Shown here in pieces: positions 52,344-59,695 of a DNA stretch of 64,000 nt; the first letter of the stretch is position 1; each line of letters opens with the position of its first letter. The stretch is from the NCBI GenBank assembly GCA_945901125.1, contig CAMDKD010000005.1, positions 44,146-108,145 on the forward strand. Reading direction: 5' to 3'. A program made the position numbers and the translations under genes. The notes beneath the pieces are model-generated. The model searched no databases and had not been told where the DNA came from. It saw only the letters and a list, made by a program, of their open reading frames with translations. The DNA is from Bordetella parapertussis. GTDB lineage: Bacteria > Pseudomonadota > Gammaproteobacteria > Burkholderiales > Burkholderiaceae_C.

Positions 52344-53231
52344 TTATAGCGGCCATGCATTGACCCAGTGCTGCAAAGCCGAGGCGCAGTTGTCACTGTC
52401 AATCTCTGGCAAGCCCAGAACCAGAGCGGCAGCCTGCAAGGCCTGCAAGGCTTTTTCCGGTGTGGCGGTGTCCAGGCTTTGTGCGCCATTCTGTTTGGAC
52501 AGTTTTTCGCCGTCAGCAGCCAGCACCAGCGGCGTGTGCATATAAACAGGCTGGGGCAGACCCAGGGCTTGTTGCAACAGGATTTGGCGCGCCGTGTTGT
52601 CGGCCAGATCTTCGCCGCGCACAACATGCGTGATGCCTTGGTCAGTATCGTCAACCACCACGGCCAGCTGGTAAGCCCACAGGCCATCGCTGCGCTTGAG
52701 CACAAAGTCACCGACGGTGACGGCCACGTTCTGCTGTTGATTGCCCAAGCGGCGATCCTGCCAATGCACTTCGCCTTCAGGTACACGTAAACGCAGCGAC
52801 ATGCCCGCTTCGAATGACAGATTCAAGGCACGGCAAGTGCCGGGGTAAGGCGTGTCCCGGTGGCGCTCAGCGGCAATGCCTTGCGCCGCCAGGGTTCTGG
52901 CGATGTCCGCGCGCGAGCAGCGGCAGGCATACACAGCGTTTGTTTGTGTCAGCGCGTCCAGCGCCGTCTGGTAGGCGGATGAGCGCTGTGATTGCAGCAT
53001 TACCGGCTCGTCGCTGACCATGCCGCAGGCAGCCAATTGCGACAGTATGGTTTGTGTTGCAGCTTCATGACAACGAGGTGTATCCACGTCCTCGATACGA
53101 ACCAGCCACACGCCTGAATGGGCCCGTGCGTCCAGCCAACTGGCCAATGCTGCGACCAGCGAACCGGCGTGTAAAGGGCCGGTGGGAGAGGGCGCGAAGC
53201 GACCTGTGTAATTTTGTCTGTCAGGTTTCAA
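52344..53231 (-). CDS. gluQ: tRNA glutamyl-Q(34) synthetase
   Basis: A truncated glutamyl-tRNA synthetase paralogue that attaches glutamate to queuosine 34 of tRNA-Asp. The 295-residue product has only the catalytic domain: GRFAPSPTGPLHAGSLVAAL is the HIGH-like motif, LVRIEDVDTPR follows, CRCSRADI supplies zinc-site Cys, and KLSKQNGA replaces KMSKS. It links to queG in the same modification pathway. It is divergent from the puc operon. Confidence 0.93.
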   Translation of the reverse strand: MKPDRQNYTGRFAPSPTGPLHAGSLVAALASWLDARAHSGVWLVRIEDVDTPRCHEAATQTILSQLAACGMVSDEPVMLQSQRSSAYQTALDALTQTNAVYACRCSRADIARTLAAQGIAAERHRDTPYPGTCRALNLSFEAGMSLRLRVPEGEVHWQDRRLGNQQQNVAVTVGDFVLKRSDGLWAYQLAVVVDDTDQGITHVVRGEDLADNTARQILLQQALGLPQPVYMHTPLVLAADGEKLSKQNGAQSLDTATPEKALQALQAAALVLGLPEIDSDNCASALQHWVNAWPL

Positions 53232-53300
53232 AATTAAAAGTCAATGAATTCAACAAGTTGCAGCGTGCCTGACTTTAACTCAAGCATTTTGAGAGCTAGG

Positions 53301-53340
53301 TGTAAATATATGTTGACATATTCAAGTGTCAACCTAAAAT
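53301..53340 (+). promoter_or_regulatory. puc promoter with PpsR/CrtJ-type site
   Basis: TGT-N12-ACA (53301-53318) matches the PpsR/CrtJ consensus exactly and its right half coincides with a -35 TTGACA (53313-53318). After 16 bp comes TAAAAT (53335-53340) as -10. A 7-bp inverted repeat GTTGACA-N8-TGTCAAC (53312-53333) covers the spacer. Repressor binding here would block the polymerase in the presence of oxygen or light. Confidence 0.65.
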
Positions 53341-53372
53341 AACTTTCAATCCGTAAGGAATTAAAGGATTTG

Positions 53373-53415
53373 TGGCCATGGGGGCCATAAATAACCCTCG
53401 TGCGGGTTTTGCACG
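53373..53415 (+). promoter_or_regulatory. two small hairpins in the puc leader
   Basis: TGGCC-ATGGG-GGCCA (53373-53387) and CGTGC-N7-GCACG (53399-53415) would form stem-loops in the transcript leader, ahead of the AAGGAGAT ribosome site of pucB. 5' hairpins often stabilise light-harvesting mRNAs; that role is inferred. Confidence 0.45.
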
Positions 53416-53445
53416 GACGTGAAAATCTTTCAAGGAGATAACACC

Positions 53446-53592
53446 ATGTCAGATAAAGTAGGCCCAACAGGCCTGACAGAAGCCGAGTCAGAAGAAATTC
53501 ATCGGCACCTCATCCAAGGGACTCAAATCTTTGGAATGATTGCAGCGTTAGCACACCTGCTGGCGTACATTTATTCCCCTTGGCTGAAATAA
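53446..53592 (+). CDS. pucB: light-harvesting complex II beta polypeptide PucB
   Basis: A 48-residue single-span antenna protein that binds bacteriochlorophyll in the photosynthetic membrane. GLTEAESEEIHRHLIQGTQI aligns without gaps to LH2 beta chains, and AALAHLLAY contains the conserved axial His (residue 37) for the lower bacteriochlorophyll ring. The C-terminus SPWLK is typical. A strong AAGGAG site lies 6-11 bases upstream. pucA follows 12 bp after the stop. Confidence 0.96.
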   Translation: MSDKVGPTGLTEAESEEIHRHLIQGTQIFGMIAALAHLLAYIYSPWLK

Positions 53593-53604
53593 AAGGAGCA
53601 CCAC

Positions 53605-53796
53605 ATGATCTACGGAAAAATCTGGACAGTGGTCAAACCTTCTGTCGGCATTCCCATCTTCCTCGCAGCAGTAGCCATTGGATCGTTTTCGGTTCACCTG
53701 GCATTGACCCTGAACACCACATGGGTCAAGAAATTTTTGAATGGAAGCGCAGCTACGGCGGCAGTCATACAGACTGTCAAAACGCCAACTGCCTGA
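53605..53796 (+). CDS. pucA: light-harvesting complex II alpha polypeptide PucA (LH3-like)
   Basis: A 63-residue antenna protein. GKIWTVVKPSVGIPIFLAAV opens the chain exactly as in LH2 alpha, His31 in SVHLALTL is the axial ligand, and TTW at 38-40 precedes the C-terminal pigment-contact region. In ungapped alignment to the Rhodoblastus acidophilus LH2 alpha chain, positions 44 and 45 are Phe and Leu instead of Tyr and Trp. That change distinguishes B800-820 (LH3) from B800-850 complexes. The tail after residue 48 is long and Ala/Thr-rich. Confidence 0.95.
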   Translation: MIYGKIWTVVKPSVGIPIFLAAVAIGSFSVHLALTLNTTWVKKFLNGSAATAAVIQTVKTPTA

Positions 53797-53819
53797 CAAA
53801 CCAAAAATTTCTTTTTTTA

Positions 53820-53853
53820 ATGGGCCGGGATTCAACGATTCCGGTCCATTTTT
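53820..53853 (+). terminator. intercistronic hairpin between pucA and pucC
   Basis: ATGGGCCGGGAT (53820-53831) pairs with ATTCCGGTCCAT (53838-53849) over 12 bp using two G-U pairs, followed by a short T-run. It would terminate or trim most transcripts after pucBA, leaving reduced readthrough into pucC. Confidence 0.75.
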
Positions 53854-53856
53854 CAA

Positions 53857-55221
53857 ATGAACACCTCTGTCGCCAAGCCATCTAAAAATTGGATCAAATT
53901 TGGAGCGAAATTTCTGCCGTTTGCAGATGCCGCATCCGATGTATTGCCTTTAAGCAGGCTACTGCGTCTATCTTTATTTCAAATTTCTGTAGGCATGGCG
54001 CTCGCCTTGCTGATCGGCACCCTCAACCGCGTGATGATTGTGGAATTACATGTTCCGGCAGCGCTGGTTGCGGTGATGGTGTCTTTGCCTTTGCTGTTCG
54101 CGCCGTTTCGCGCCATCATCGGTTTTCGCTCTGACCACCACCGCTCACACCTGGGCTGGCGTCGCGTCCCTTACATCTGGATGGGCACTTTGTTGCAATT
54201 TGGCGGTTTTGCCATCATGCCTTTTGCACTGCTTGTGCTGGGAGGACTCGGTCAGGCATCGAATACACCGGGCTGGGTCGGTGACCTCGGTGCTGGTCTG
54301 GCGTTTTTGCTGGTCGGCGCTGGGTTGCACACCACGCAGACTGTAGGGCTGGCACTGGCCACAGACCTGGCCCCGCCTGAGGACAGGCCCAAGGTGGTTG
54401 GTTTGATGTACGTCATGTTGTTGCTGGGCATCATCATGAGTTCCGTGGTGTTTGGTTATGTGTTGGAAGATTTTTCACCCGGCACGCTGATTCGCACCGT
54501 GCAAGGTGCCGCCGTCATCACCATATGTTTGAATGTGATTGCCTTGTGGAAACAAGAGGGCAGAACCCGTGACCGCAGTCCGGACACCTTCGAAGAAGAC
54601 CCGGACTTCATGGCATCTTTCAAGCTGTTTTGCAATGGCGAAAATGCCATGCGCAGATTGATATCCATAGGTTTGGGCACCATGGCTTTCAGCATGGAAG
54701 ATATTTTGCTCGAGCCTTTCGGCGGCGAAATACTCGGACTGAGCGTGGCCCAAACCACTTACCTGACAGCGATTCTGGCCATGGGCGGGCTCATAGGTTT
54801 TGCCTGGGCGTCGCAAATTCTCAGTCGTGGCGGCGACCCGTTCAAAATGGCAAGCTGGGGTGCCATGATCGGCATACCCGCTTTCATCGCCGTGATTTTT
54901 TCCGCGCCGCATGCCTCTGCTTCATTGTTCACTCTGGGGGTGGTCTTCATAGGATTCGGCGCCGGTTTATTTGGCCACGGCACCTTGACCGCTACCATGA
55001 ACAGTGCTCCGCCCGGACAGGCCGGACTGGCACTCGGCGCCTGGGGCGCGGTTCAGGCTTCTACCGCTGGCGTGGGTATGGCCCTTGGTGGCATTCTTCG
55101 CGACCTTGCCGCACAATTCACTGATTCAGCCATGGCTTATTCCACTGTGTATAGTATCGAAGTGGTGTTGCTGTTGCTGACGGTCCTCATCATGAATCCC
55201 TTGGTGAAAACCAAGCCTTGA
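53857..55221 (+). CDS. pucC: PucC-family light-harvesting assembly protein
   Basis: A 454-residue, 12-helix member of the major facilitator superfamily (BCH/PucC group) needed for LH2 assembly, thought to handle bacteriochlorophyll. LLRLSLFQISVGMALALLIG near residue 36, FRSDHHRSHLGWRRVPYIWMG near 91 and LLEPFGGEILGLSVAQTTYL near 285 are characteristic. The ATG at 53857 lies 4 bp after the hairpin T-run and has no clear ribosome binding site, so expression may be low. Confidence 0.95.
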   Translation: MNTSVAKPSKNWIKFGAKFLPFADAASDVLPLSRLLRLSLFQISVGMALALLIGTLNRVMIVELHVPAALVAVMVSLPLLFAPFRAIIGFRSDHHRSHLGWRRVPYIWMGTLLQFGGFAIMPFALLVLGGLGQASNTPGWVGDLGAGLAFLLVGAGLHTTQTVGLALATDLAPPEDRPKVVGLMYVMLLLGIIMSSVVFGYVLEDFSPGTLIRTVQGAAVITICLNVIALWKQEGRTRDRSPDTFEEDPDFMASFKLFCNGENAMRRLISIGLGTMAFSMEDILLEPFGGEILGLSVAQTTYLTAILAMGGLIGFAWASQILSRGGDPFKMASWGAMIGIPAFIAVIFSAPHASASLFTLGVVFIGFGAGLFGHGTLTATMNSAPPGQAGLALGAWGAVQASTAGVGMALGGILRDLAAQFTDSAMAYSTVYSIEVVLLLLTVLIMNPLVKTKP

Positions 55222-55271
55222 GCGCCTGTAAAGGCAAAAATTGTCAGATCAACACACTAGGAGAAAGCACC

Positions 55272-55358
55272 ATGAAAGTTCAAACACTTTTATTTATCGG
55301 ATGGATTATCGTCATGCTATTTATTCTGGCCAATTGGTTGAACAAGCCTAAGCGCTGA
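55272..55358 (+). CDS. 28-residue single-span membrane peptide downstream of pucC
   Basis: An ORF too short for routine gene calling: MKVQTLLFIGWIIVMLFILA, then NWLNKPKR. It has an AGGAG site (55259-55263) 8 bases before the ATG, one hydrophobic helix with aromatic residues at its borders, and a basic C-terminus (positive-inside). It follows pucC by 50 bp on the same strand. A small accessory subunit of the antenna or of its assembly is possible, comparable to the gamma subunits of some LH2 rings, but no homology was tested. Confidence 0.6.
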   Translation: MKVQTLLFIGWIIVMLFILANWLNKPKR

Positions 55359-55368
55359 TTCAGCAGGT

Positions 55369-56418
55369 TCAGCTTTTGTCAGCCACGCTCAGTGCCAAGC
55401 TGAGTCCGCTGACAAAAGCATCTTCCACCCGGTGACCCAGCAGCCAGTCACCGCAGACACCTAGTTTCAATTTCGCATCCCAATGATGCTTTTTGCCCAT
55501 GGGCTGCGTGGTTTTGGCATAACGCCACAAATGGGTTTGGGTGAATCCCGGCTCGGCCCGTATGCCGGTCAATTCGGCGAATGCCTTTAACAACTTCGCT
55601 GTCACTCTGTCCTCATCGTCGTCCAAGTGTTCCTGCGACCATTCCGCGCTGGCTTGCACTGTCCAGCGCTCAGTAGAACTGCGTCCGGGTTTGGACGACT
55701 CCCTGGAAATCCAGGCGATTCTGTGGTGCGTGCTACGCGCCGCATTCCATTGCGGACCCAAGTGGCTCAAGCCGGGTTGATTGGCCAGTGGGTAAGCCAA
55801 CATCAAAGTCCAGCAGGGCGCAACCTCTACTTTGGACATCATGTCCAGGCCGCTGAAACCGGCCGCAGGTGAGCCGGATTGGCGCAGCAAAAAGTCCGCC
55901 TGCACATGCGGCATGGCCAGTACCACTGCGTCAAAGCCGCCGTATTCATTGCCGTTGCTGCAGACCAGTTGCCACTTATCGGTTGAACCGGGATTGCGCA
56001 GCAAAAACTGCACTTGTGATTGCAGATGCAACATACCGGCCTCTTGCAGCGGTTCTGACCAGTGGCGTATCAAGCTGTTCATGCCTGGGGCTGCGACAAA
56101 GTGCGGTTCGCGCATGGGCAGTGGCGCTTCAATCACTCGTCCCAGCGGATCAAGTACCCTGACCGCATTCGCGCTCCAGGCGCGGCAAATGGCTTGCGTG
56201 CCCGGGACTTCGGTGATGGCTTGCATGAATTGGGGATCGCGCACGGTGAAGTACTGCACACCATGGTCGAAGCTGCCGTAGGCGCTTGAACGCGTCGCCA
56301 TGCGTCCGCCTGCTCCATGACTTTTTTCAAAAACGCTGACCTGGTGGCCTGCTTGTACGAGCGTGCGGGCGGCGGTGATACCGGCCATGCCGGCACCAAT
56401 AACAGCAATTGTTTTCAT
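55369..56418 (-). CDS. FAD-dependent oxidoreductase (renalase/amine-oxidase-like)
   Basis: A 349-residue flavoprotein. KTIAVIGAGMAGITAARTLVQ and VFEKSHGAGGRMATR are the dinucleotide-binding and the downstream Arg motifs of the flavin amine oxidase/renalase group. FDHGVQYFTVRDPQF follows, and the C-terminal GVCGDWLLGHRVEDAFVSGL binds FAD. The substrate is unknown. It converges on the puc operon with 10 bp between it and the small membrane peptide gene. Confidence 0.85.
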   Translation of the reverse strand: MKTIAVIGAGMAGITAARTLVQAGHQVSVFEKSHGAGGRMATRSSAYGSFDHGVQYFTVRDPQFMQAITEVPGTQAICRAWSANAVRVLDPLGRVIEAPLPMREPHFVAAPGMNSLIRHWSEPLQEAGMLHLQSQVQFLLRNPGSTDKWQLVCSNGNEYGGFDAVVLAMPHVQADFLLRQSGSPAAGFSGLDMMSKVEVAPCWTLMLAYPLANQPGLSHLGPQWNAARSTHHRIAWISRESSKPGRSSTERWTVQASAEWSQEHLDDDEDRVTAKLLKAFAELTGIRAEPGFTQTHLWRYAKTTQPMGKKHHWDAKLKLGVCGDWLLGHRVEDAFVSGLSLALSVADKS

Positions 56419-56451
56419 GCCTCGACTCTACACGTTTGTGATGCGGTCTGC

Positions 56452-57402
56452 TCACATGGCTTGCCCCAATAAAGCCAGGCGCGTCTGGGGCTGGCTTAAG
56501 CGGGTCAGCCACCATTGCAATGCGCGCGCGCCGGTCGTGCCGGATTGGCCTTCAGGGCTTTGTCGCCAGGCGTAGCCAATATGACCGCTGCGCTGCGGGC
56601 GCAGCACCTGGCATGCCACCAGTTCGCCGCGTTCAATGTAAGGGCGGGCCATGGGTTCCGGCAAAAAGCCAGCGCCCATGCCACGCAATTGCGCATCAAG
56701 TTTGGCCGACATGCTAGGGACGGTAAACACGTCTTGACCGGCCAGCAGACCGATGGTGATGCCGTTGCCTTGCGGTATGGAGTCGGCCACGGCGACCGCG
56801 CGGTGCGCACGAACATCTGCATCGCTCAAGGGCTGGCTGGCAGTGGCAAGCGCATGGCCCGGTGCCACGGCGAACACAAATTGCATCACCGGGCCAATTT
56901 CCTCAAACCGCAACCCAGAGGGAAGGTCCTCTTGGAGGACAACACCGATGGCTAAATCTGCCTGTCCTGATGTCAACGCATAAAGGGTTCCGTTGAGCGT
57001 TTCATCCCGCAAACGCAAGCGGGTTGGCGGGTTGGCTTCAAAAAAATGCTGGCTTAAATCCATCACCACACGCTCTTGAATGATCGTGTCGACAACCACT
57101 GTGAACTGGCTTTCCCAGCCCGTAGCCACGCGTTTGATACGGTGGGCGATGCTGTCCATGTCGTTGAGCAGGCGCATGCCTTCGCTGATCAATTCCTGAC
57201 CGGCGGCGGTCAGCCGGGCCTGGCGCGAGGAACGGTCGAACAACAACACGTCCAGCGTGTCCTCCATCTGTCTGACGCGGTAGCTGAGGGCGCTGGGCAC
57301 CAGGCCCATGTCGCGCGCGGCGGCGGCGAAACTGCCCAGCCTTGAAATGGTTTGCAGCATAGTTAGGGCGTCAGGGGTGAGGACATCGCGGGCAAAGTTC
57401 AT
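56452..57402 (-). CDS. LysR family transcriptional regulator
   Basis: A 316-residue LysR protein. The N-terminal winged helix (TISRLGSFAAAARDMGLVPSALSYRVRQME) is followed by a periplasmic-binding-like effector domain from about residue 95. It is divergent from the pirin gene; an 11-bp palindrome CAAATTATTTG at 57419-57429 lies just upstream of its start. It probably controls the pirin-flavodoxin pair. Confidence 0.92.
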   Translation of the reverse strand: MNFARDVLTPDALTMLQTISRLGSFAAAARDMGLVPSALSYRVRQMEDTLDVLLFDRSSRQARLTAAGQELISEGMRLLNDMDSIAHRIKRVATGWESQFTVVVDTIIQERVVMDLSQHFFEANPPTRLRLRDETLNGTLYALTSGQADLAIGVVLQEDLPSGLRFEEIGPVMQFVFAVAPGHALATASQPLSDADVRAHRAVAVADSIPQGNGITIGLLAGQDVFTVPSMSAKLDAQLRGMGAGFLPEPMARPYIERGELVACQVLRPQRSGHIGYAWRQSPEGQSGTTGARALQWWLTRLSQPQTRLALLGQAM

Positions 57403-57418
57403 TAAAGGCCTTATTCAT

Positions 57419-57429
57419 CAAATTATTTG
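57419..57429. promoter_or_regulatory. palindromic LysR-type site between lysR and pirin genes
   Basis: CAAATTATTTG is a perfect odd palindrome that extends imperfectly to ATTCAT on the left and ATGAT on the right, matching the T-N11-A form of LysR operators. It sits 17 bp upstream of the regulator start. Confidence 0.5.
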
Positions 57430-57507
57430 AATGATGCCATCAATTCCGGCCGCCTTGATTTCCGTCCGGGCGCACTAAAGTAGGAAACATGACAAAAGGA
57501 GCAGGCC

Positions 57508-58209
57508 ATGTTGACATTGCGTAAATCCGGCGAACGGGGTTTTGCCGACCACGGCTGGCTGAAATCCTTTCACAGCTTTTCTTTTGCCGGTTACCACGAC
57601 CCGGCGCATATGGGCTGGGGCAATTTGCGCGTCATCAACGAAGACCGCATCGCGTCCGGCACCGGTTTCGGCACCCACGGTCACCAGGACATGGAAATCA
57701 TCAGCTATGTGTTGAGCGGTGAACTGGCGCACCAAGACAGCATGGGCAATGTCAAAGGCATTCCCCCCGGCGATGTGCAACGCATGAGCGCGGGCACCGG
57801 TGTGCGCCACAGCGAGTTCAACCACGCGCCTGAGCAAGAAACCCATTTTTTGCAAATCTGGATACTGCCGCAGCAGCGCGGCATTGCCCCAGGCTACGAA
57901 CAAAAAACCATTCCCAACGGCGCCAAACGCGGCGCACTGGCACTGGTGGCCAGCCCGGAACCTTCCACGCAGGCAGTGAAGTTGCATGCGGATGCGCACA
58001 TGTACGCCGGTTTGTTCGACGCTGATGAAGAAACACGCTTGGTGCTGCACCCTGAGCGCAAAGCTTATGTGTTTTTGATTCGCGGTAGTTTGAGCGTCAA
58101 CGGCCTGGCGCTTGCCGCAGGCGATGCTCTCATGCTTGAGCAAGAGAGCGAATTGCATTTAAGCCGGGGCAAGGATGCCGAAGTGCTGGTCTTTGACCTC
58201 GCACCGTGA
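57508..58209 (+). CDS. pirin family protein
   Basis: A 233-residue bicupin. The N-terminal cupin has HSFSFAGYHDPAHMGWGNLRV, then GFGTHGHQDMEIISYVLSGE and AGTGVRHSEFNH with the His/Glu metal ligands. The second cupin lacks the full ligand set. Bacterial pirins often have quercetinase activity or act as redox-sensitive regulators. It begins a pirin-flavodoxin unit divergent from a LysR gene. Confidence 0.93.
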   Translation: MLTLRKSGERGFADHGWLKSFHSFSFAGYHDPAHMGWGNLRVINEDRIASGTGFGTHGHQDMEIISYVLSGELAHQDSMGNVKGIPPGDVQRMSAGTGVRHSEFNHAPEQETHFLQIWILPQQRGIAPGYEQKTIPNGAKRGALALVASPEPSTQAVKLHADAHMYAGLFDADEETRLVLHPERKAYVFLIRGSLSVNGLALAAGDALMLEQESELHLSRGKDAEVLVFDLAP

Positions 58210-58233
58210 TTTATTTTTTAACAGGAGCAGTAA

Positions 58234-58767
58234 ATGAGCAAAACAGTGGTTGTCTACCATTCCGGCTACGGCCATACCCAGCGTATCGCCCAGACCGTGG
58301 CCGAAGGCGCTGACGCGCATCTGGTGGCCATAGACGCAGAGGGCAATGTCAGCGAAGCTGACTGGGCCGTCATCAATGCGGCTGATGCCATCATCTTCGG
58401 TTCACCCACTTACATGGGTATGGTGTCATGGCAATTCAAAAAATTCGCCGATGCCACCTCCAAGCAATGGATGAGCGGTGCCTGGAAAGACAAGGTCGCC
58501 GGCGGCTTCACGATTTCTGCCAACCTGAGCGGCGACAAGCTGTCCACCATCCAGTACTTCATCACCTTGTCCATGCAATTAGGCATGGTCTGGGTGGGTC
58601 AGTCTGAAGCGAATAACGGCACGCTGAACCGCTTGGGATCTTCCTCTGGCTTGATGGCGCAAGTCGGCCCCACCAGCCCTGCCTCAGACATTCCTCAGGG
58701 CGATTTGGACACGGCACGGGTCTACGGCGAGCGAGTTGCTGCAATTGCAAAAAAATTACACGGCTGA
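58234..58767 (+). CDS. flavodoxin family protein (WrbA-like)
   Basis: A 177-residue flavodoxin-fold protein. VVVYHSGYGHTQRIAQTVAEG binds FMN phosphate, FGSPTYMGMVSWQFKKFAD is the second loop, and LGSSSGLMAQVG the third. Such proteins often act as NAD(P)H:quinone oxidoreductases. An AGGAG site precedes the ATG 24 bp after the pirin gene. Confidence 0.9.
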   Translation: MSKTVVVYHSGYGHTQRIAQTVAEGADAHLVAIDAEGNVSEADWAVINAADAIIFGSPTYMGMVSWQFKKFADATSKQWMSGAWKDKVAGGFTISANLSGDKLSTIQYFITLSMQLGMVWVGQSEANNGTLNRLGSSSGLMAQVGPTSPASDIPQGDLDTARVYGERVAAIAKKLHG

Positions 58768-58869
58768 CCCAGCTTCAGCTGAACATATGCAGCAGGTTGC
58801 TGCGGTTGAAGCCGTCAGCGTGCTGCATGGCTTAGCTTGTGTGTCACGTCCATGCGTTAGCATGAAGCC

Positions 58870-59571
58870 ATGAAAATTCTGAGCTTATTGCCCTGGCTGG
58901 ATTGGATGGTTTTGTGCTTTTTCCTGGCCGTGTGGGTGGGTTATGCATGGTTTGCGCGCAGACTGGCGGTGCACAAGCACTCGATTCTGGCGGCCAGCAA
59001 CCGATTTCGCTTGCGTTGGGTCAAAGTCTCGCTGGTGCGCGACCCTCGCGTGCTAGACGGCATCATCACGCAAACGCTGTCCCACACGCCATCGTTTTTT
59101 TCTTCCACCACCATCATCATCATTGGTGGACTGCTGGCGCTCCTGGGCACGACCGACAAGGCGGCAGAATTGGTGCGGGAAATTCCTTTCTCGCAAGCCA
59201 CCCCGATACTGGTGTTTGAATTCAAGATACTCATATTGATTGCGATATTTGTTTATGCTTTTTTCCGTTTTTCCTGGTCTATGCGGCAATACACCTTTGT
59301 GGCGTTGATGATTGGCGCGCTGCCTTCCCCGCAGTTTTTTCATTACAACCCGGACAAGCAGGACGATTACGCCCAACGGGTGGCGGCCATGACAGGGCTG
59401 GCAGCTGAAACATTTAACGACGGGCTGCGTGCGTACTACTTTTCGTTTGCCGCCATGGGCTGGTTTTTCTCGCCGCTGTTTTTTGTCTTGACCACTCTAT
59501 TGATCGTGGCGATTTTGTATAACCGCGAATTCCACTCTGACGTGCTGAAAGTTTTTGATGATGGCAACTGA
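58870..59571 (+). CDS. DUF599 family membrane protein
   Basis: A 233-residue inner-membrane protein with four to five hydrophobic segments. The pattern SNRFRLRWVKVSLVRDPRVLDGIITQTLSHTPSFF, with FSTTIIIIGGLLALLG behind it, is typical of DUF599. Function unknown. No operon partners are evident. Confidence 0.85.
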   Translation: MKILSLLPWLDWMVLCFFLAVWVGYAWFARRLAVHKHSILAASNRFRLRWVKVSLVRDPRVLDGIITQTLSHTPSFFSSTTIIIIGGLLALLGTTDKAAELVREIPFSQATPILVFEFKILILIAIFVYAFFRFSWSMRQYTFVALMIGALPSPQFFHYNPDKQDDYAQRVAAMTGLAAETFNDGLRAYYFSFAAMGWFFSPLFFVLTTLLIVAILYNREFHSDVLKVFDDGN

Positions 59572-59589
59572 GATAAACTCGTTTATTGC

Positions 59590-59603
59590 TTGATATGTGT
59601 CAA
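59590..59603 (+). promoter_or_regulatory. FNR box upstream of outer-membrane protein gene
   Basis: TTGATATGTGTCAA is a good FNR-type dyad with one half of each permitted form. At the 22-bp spacing lies AAAAAT (59626-59631), four of six matches to a -10. The coding start is at 59696. Confidence 0.6.
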
Positions 59604-59695
59604 GTCAATGCTCGGCAGGTTCAAGAAAAATAGCTTCCATGCCCGGATTCCGATGATCCGCAATGGTCAGTTCCCCAAAAAATTTCGACACACAC

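Noticed and set aside
51599..52786. 395-residue fusion protein ending in TrmB
   Set aside because: The extra N-terminal part is antisense to gluQ and has no domain. TrmB starts at ATG 52303.
55369..56418. Flavoprotein as a carotenoid or bacteriochlorophyll enzyme because it neighbours puc
   Set aside because: Its motifs fit renalase/amine-oxidase-like proteins rather than CrtI-type desaturases. It is convergent with puc, so operon membership gives no support.
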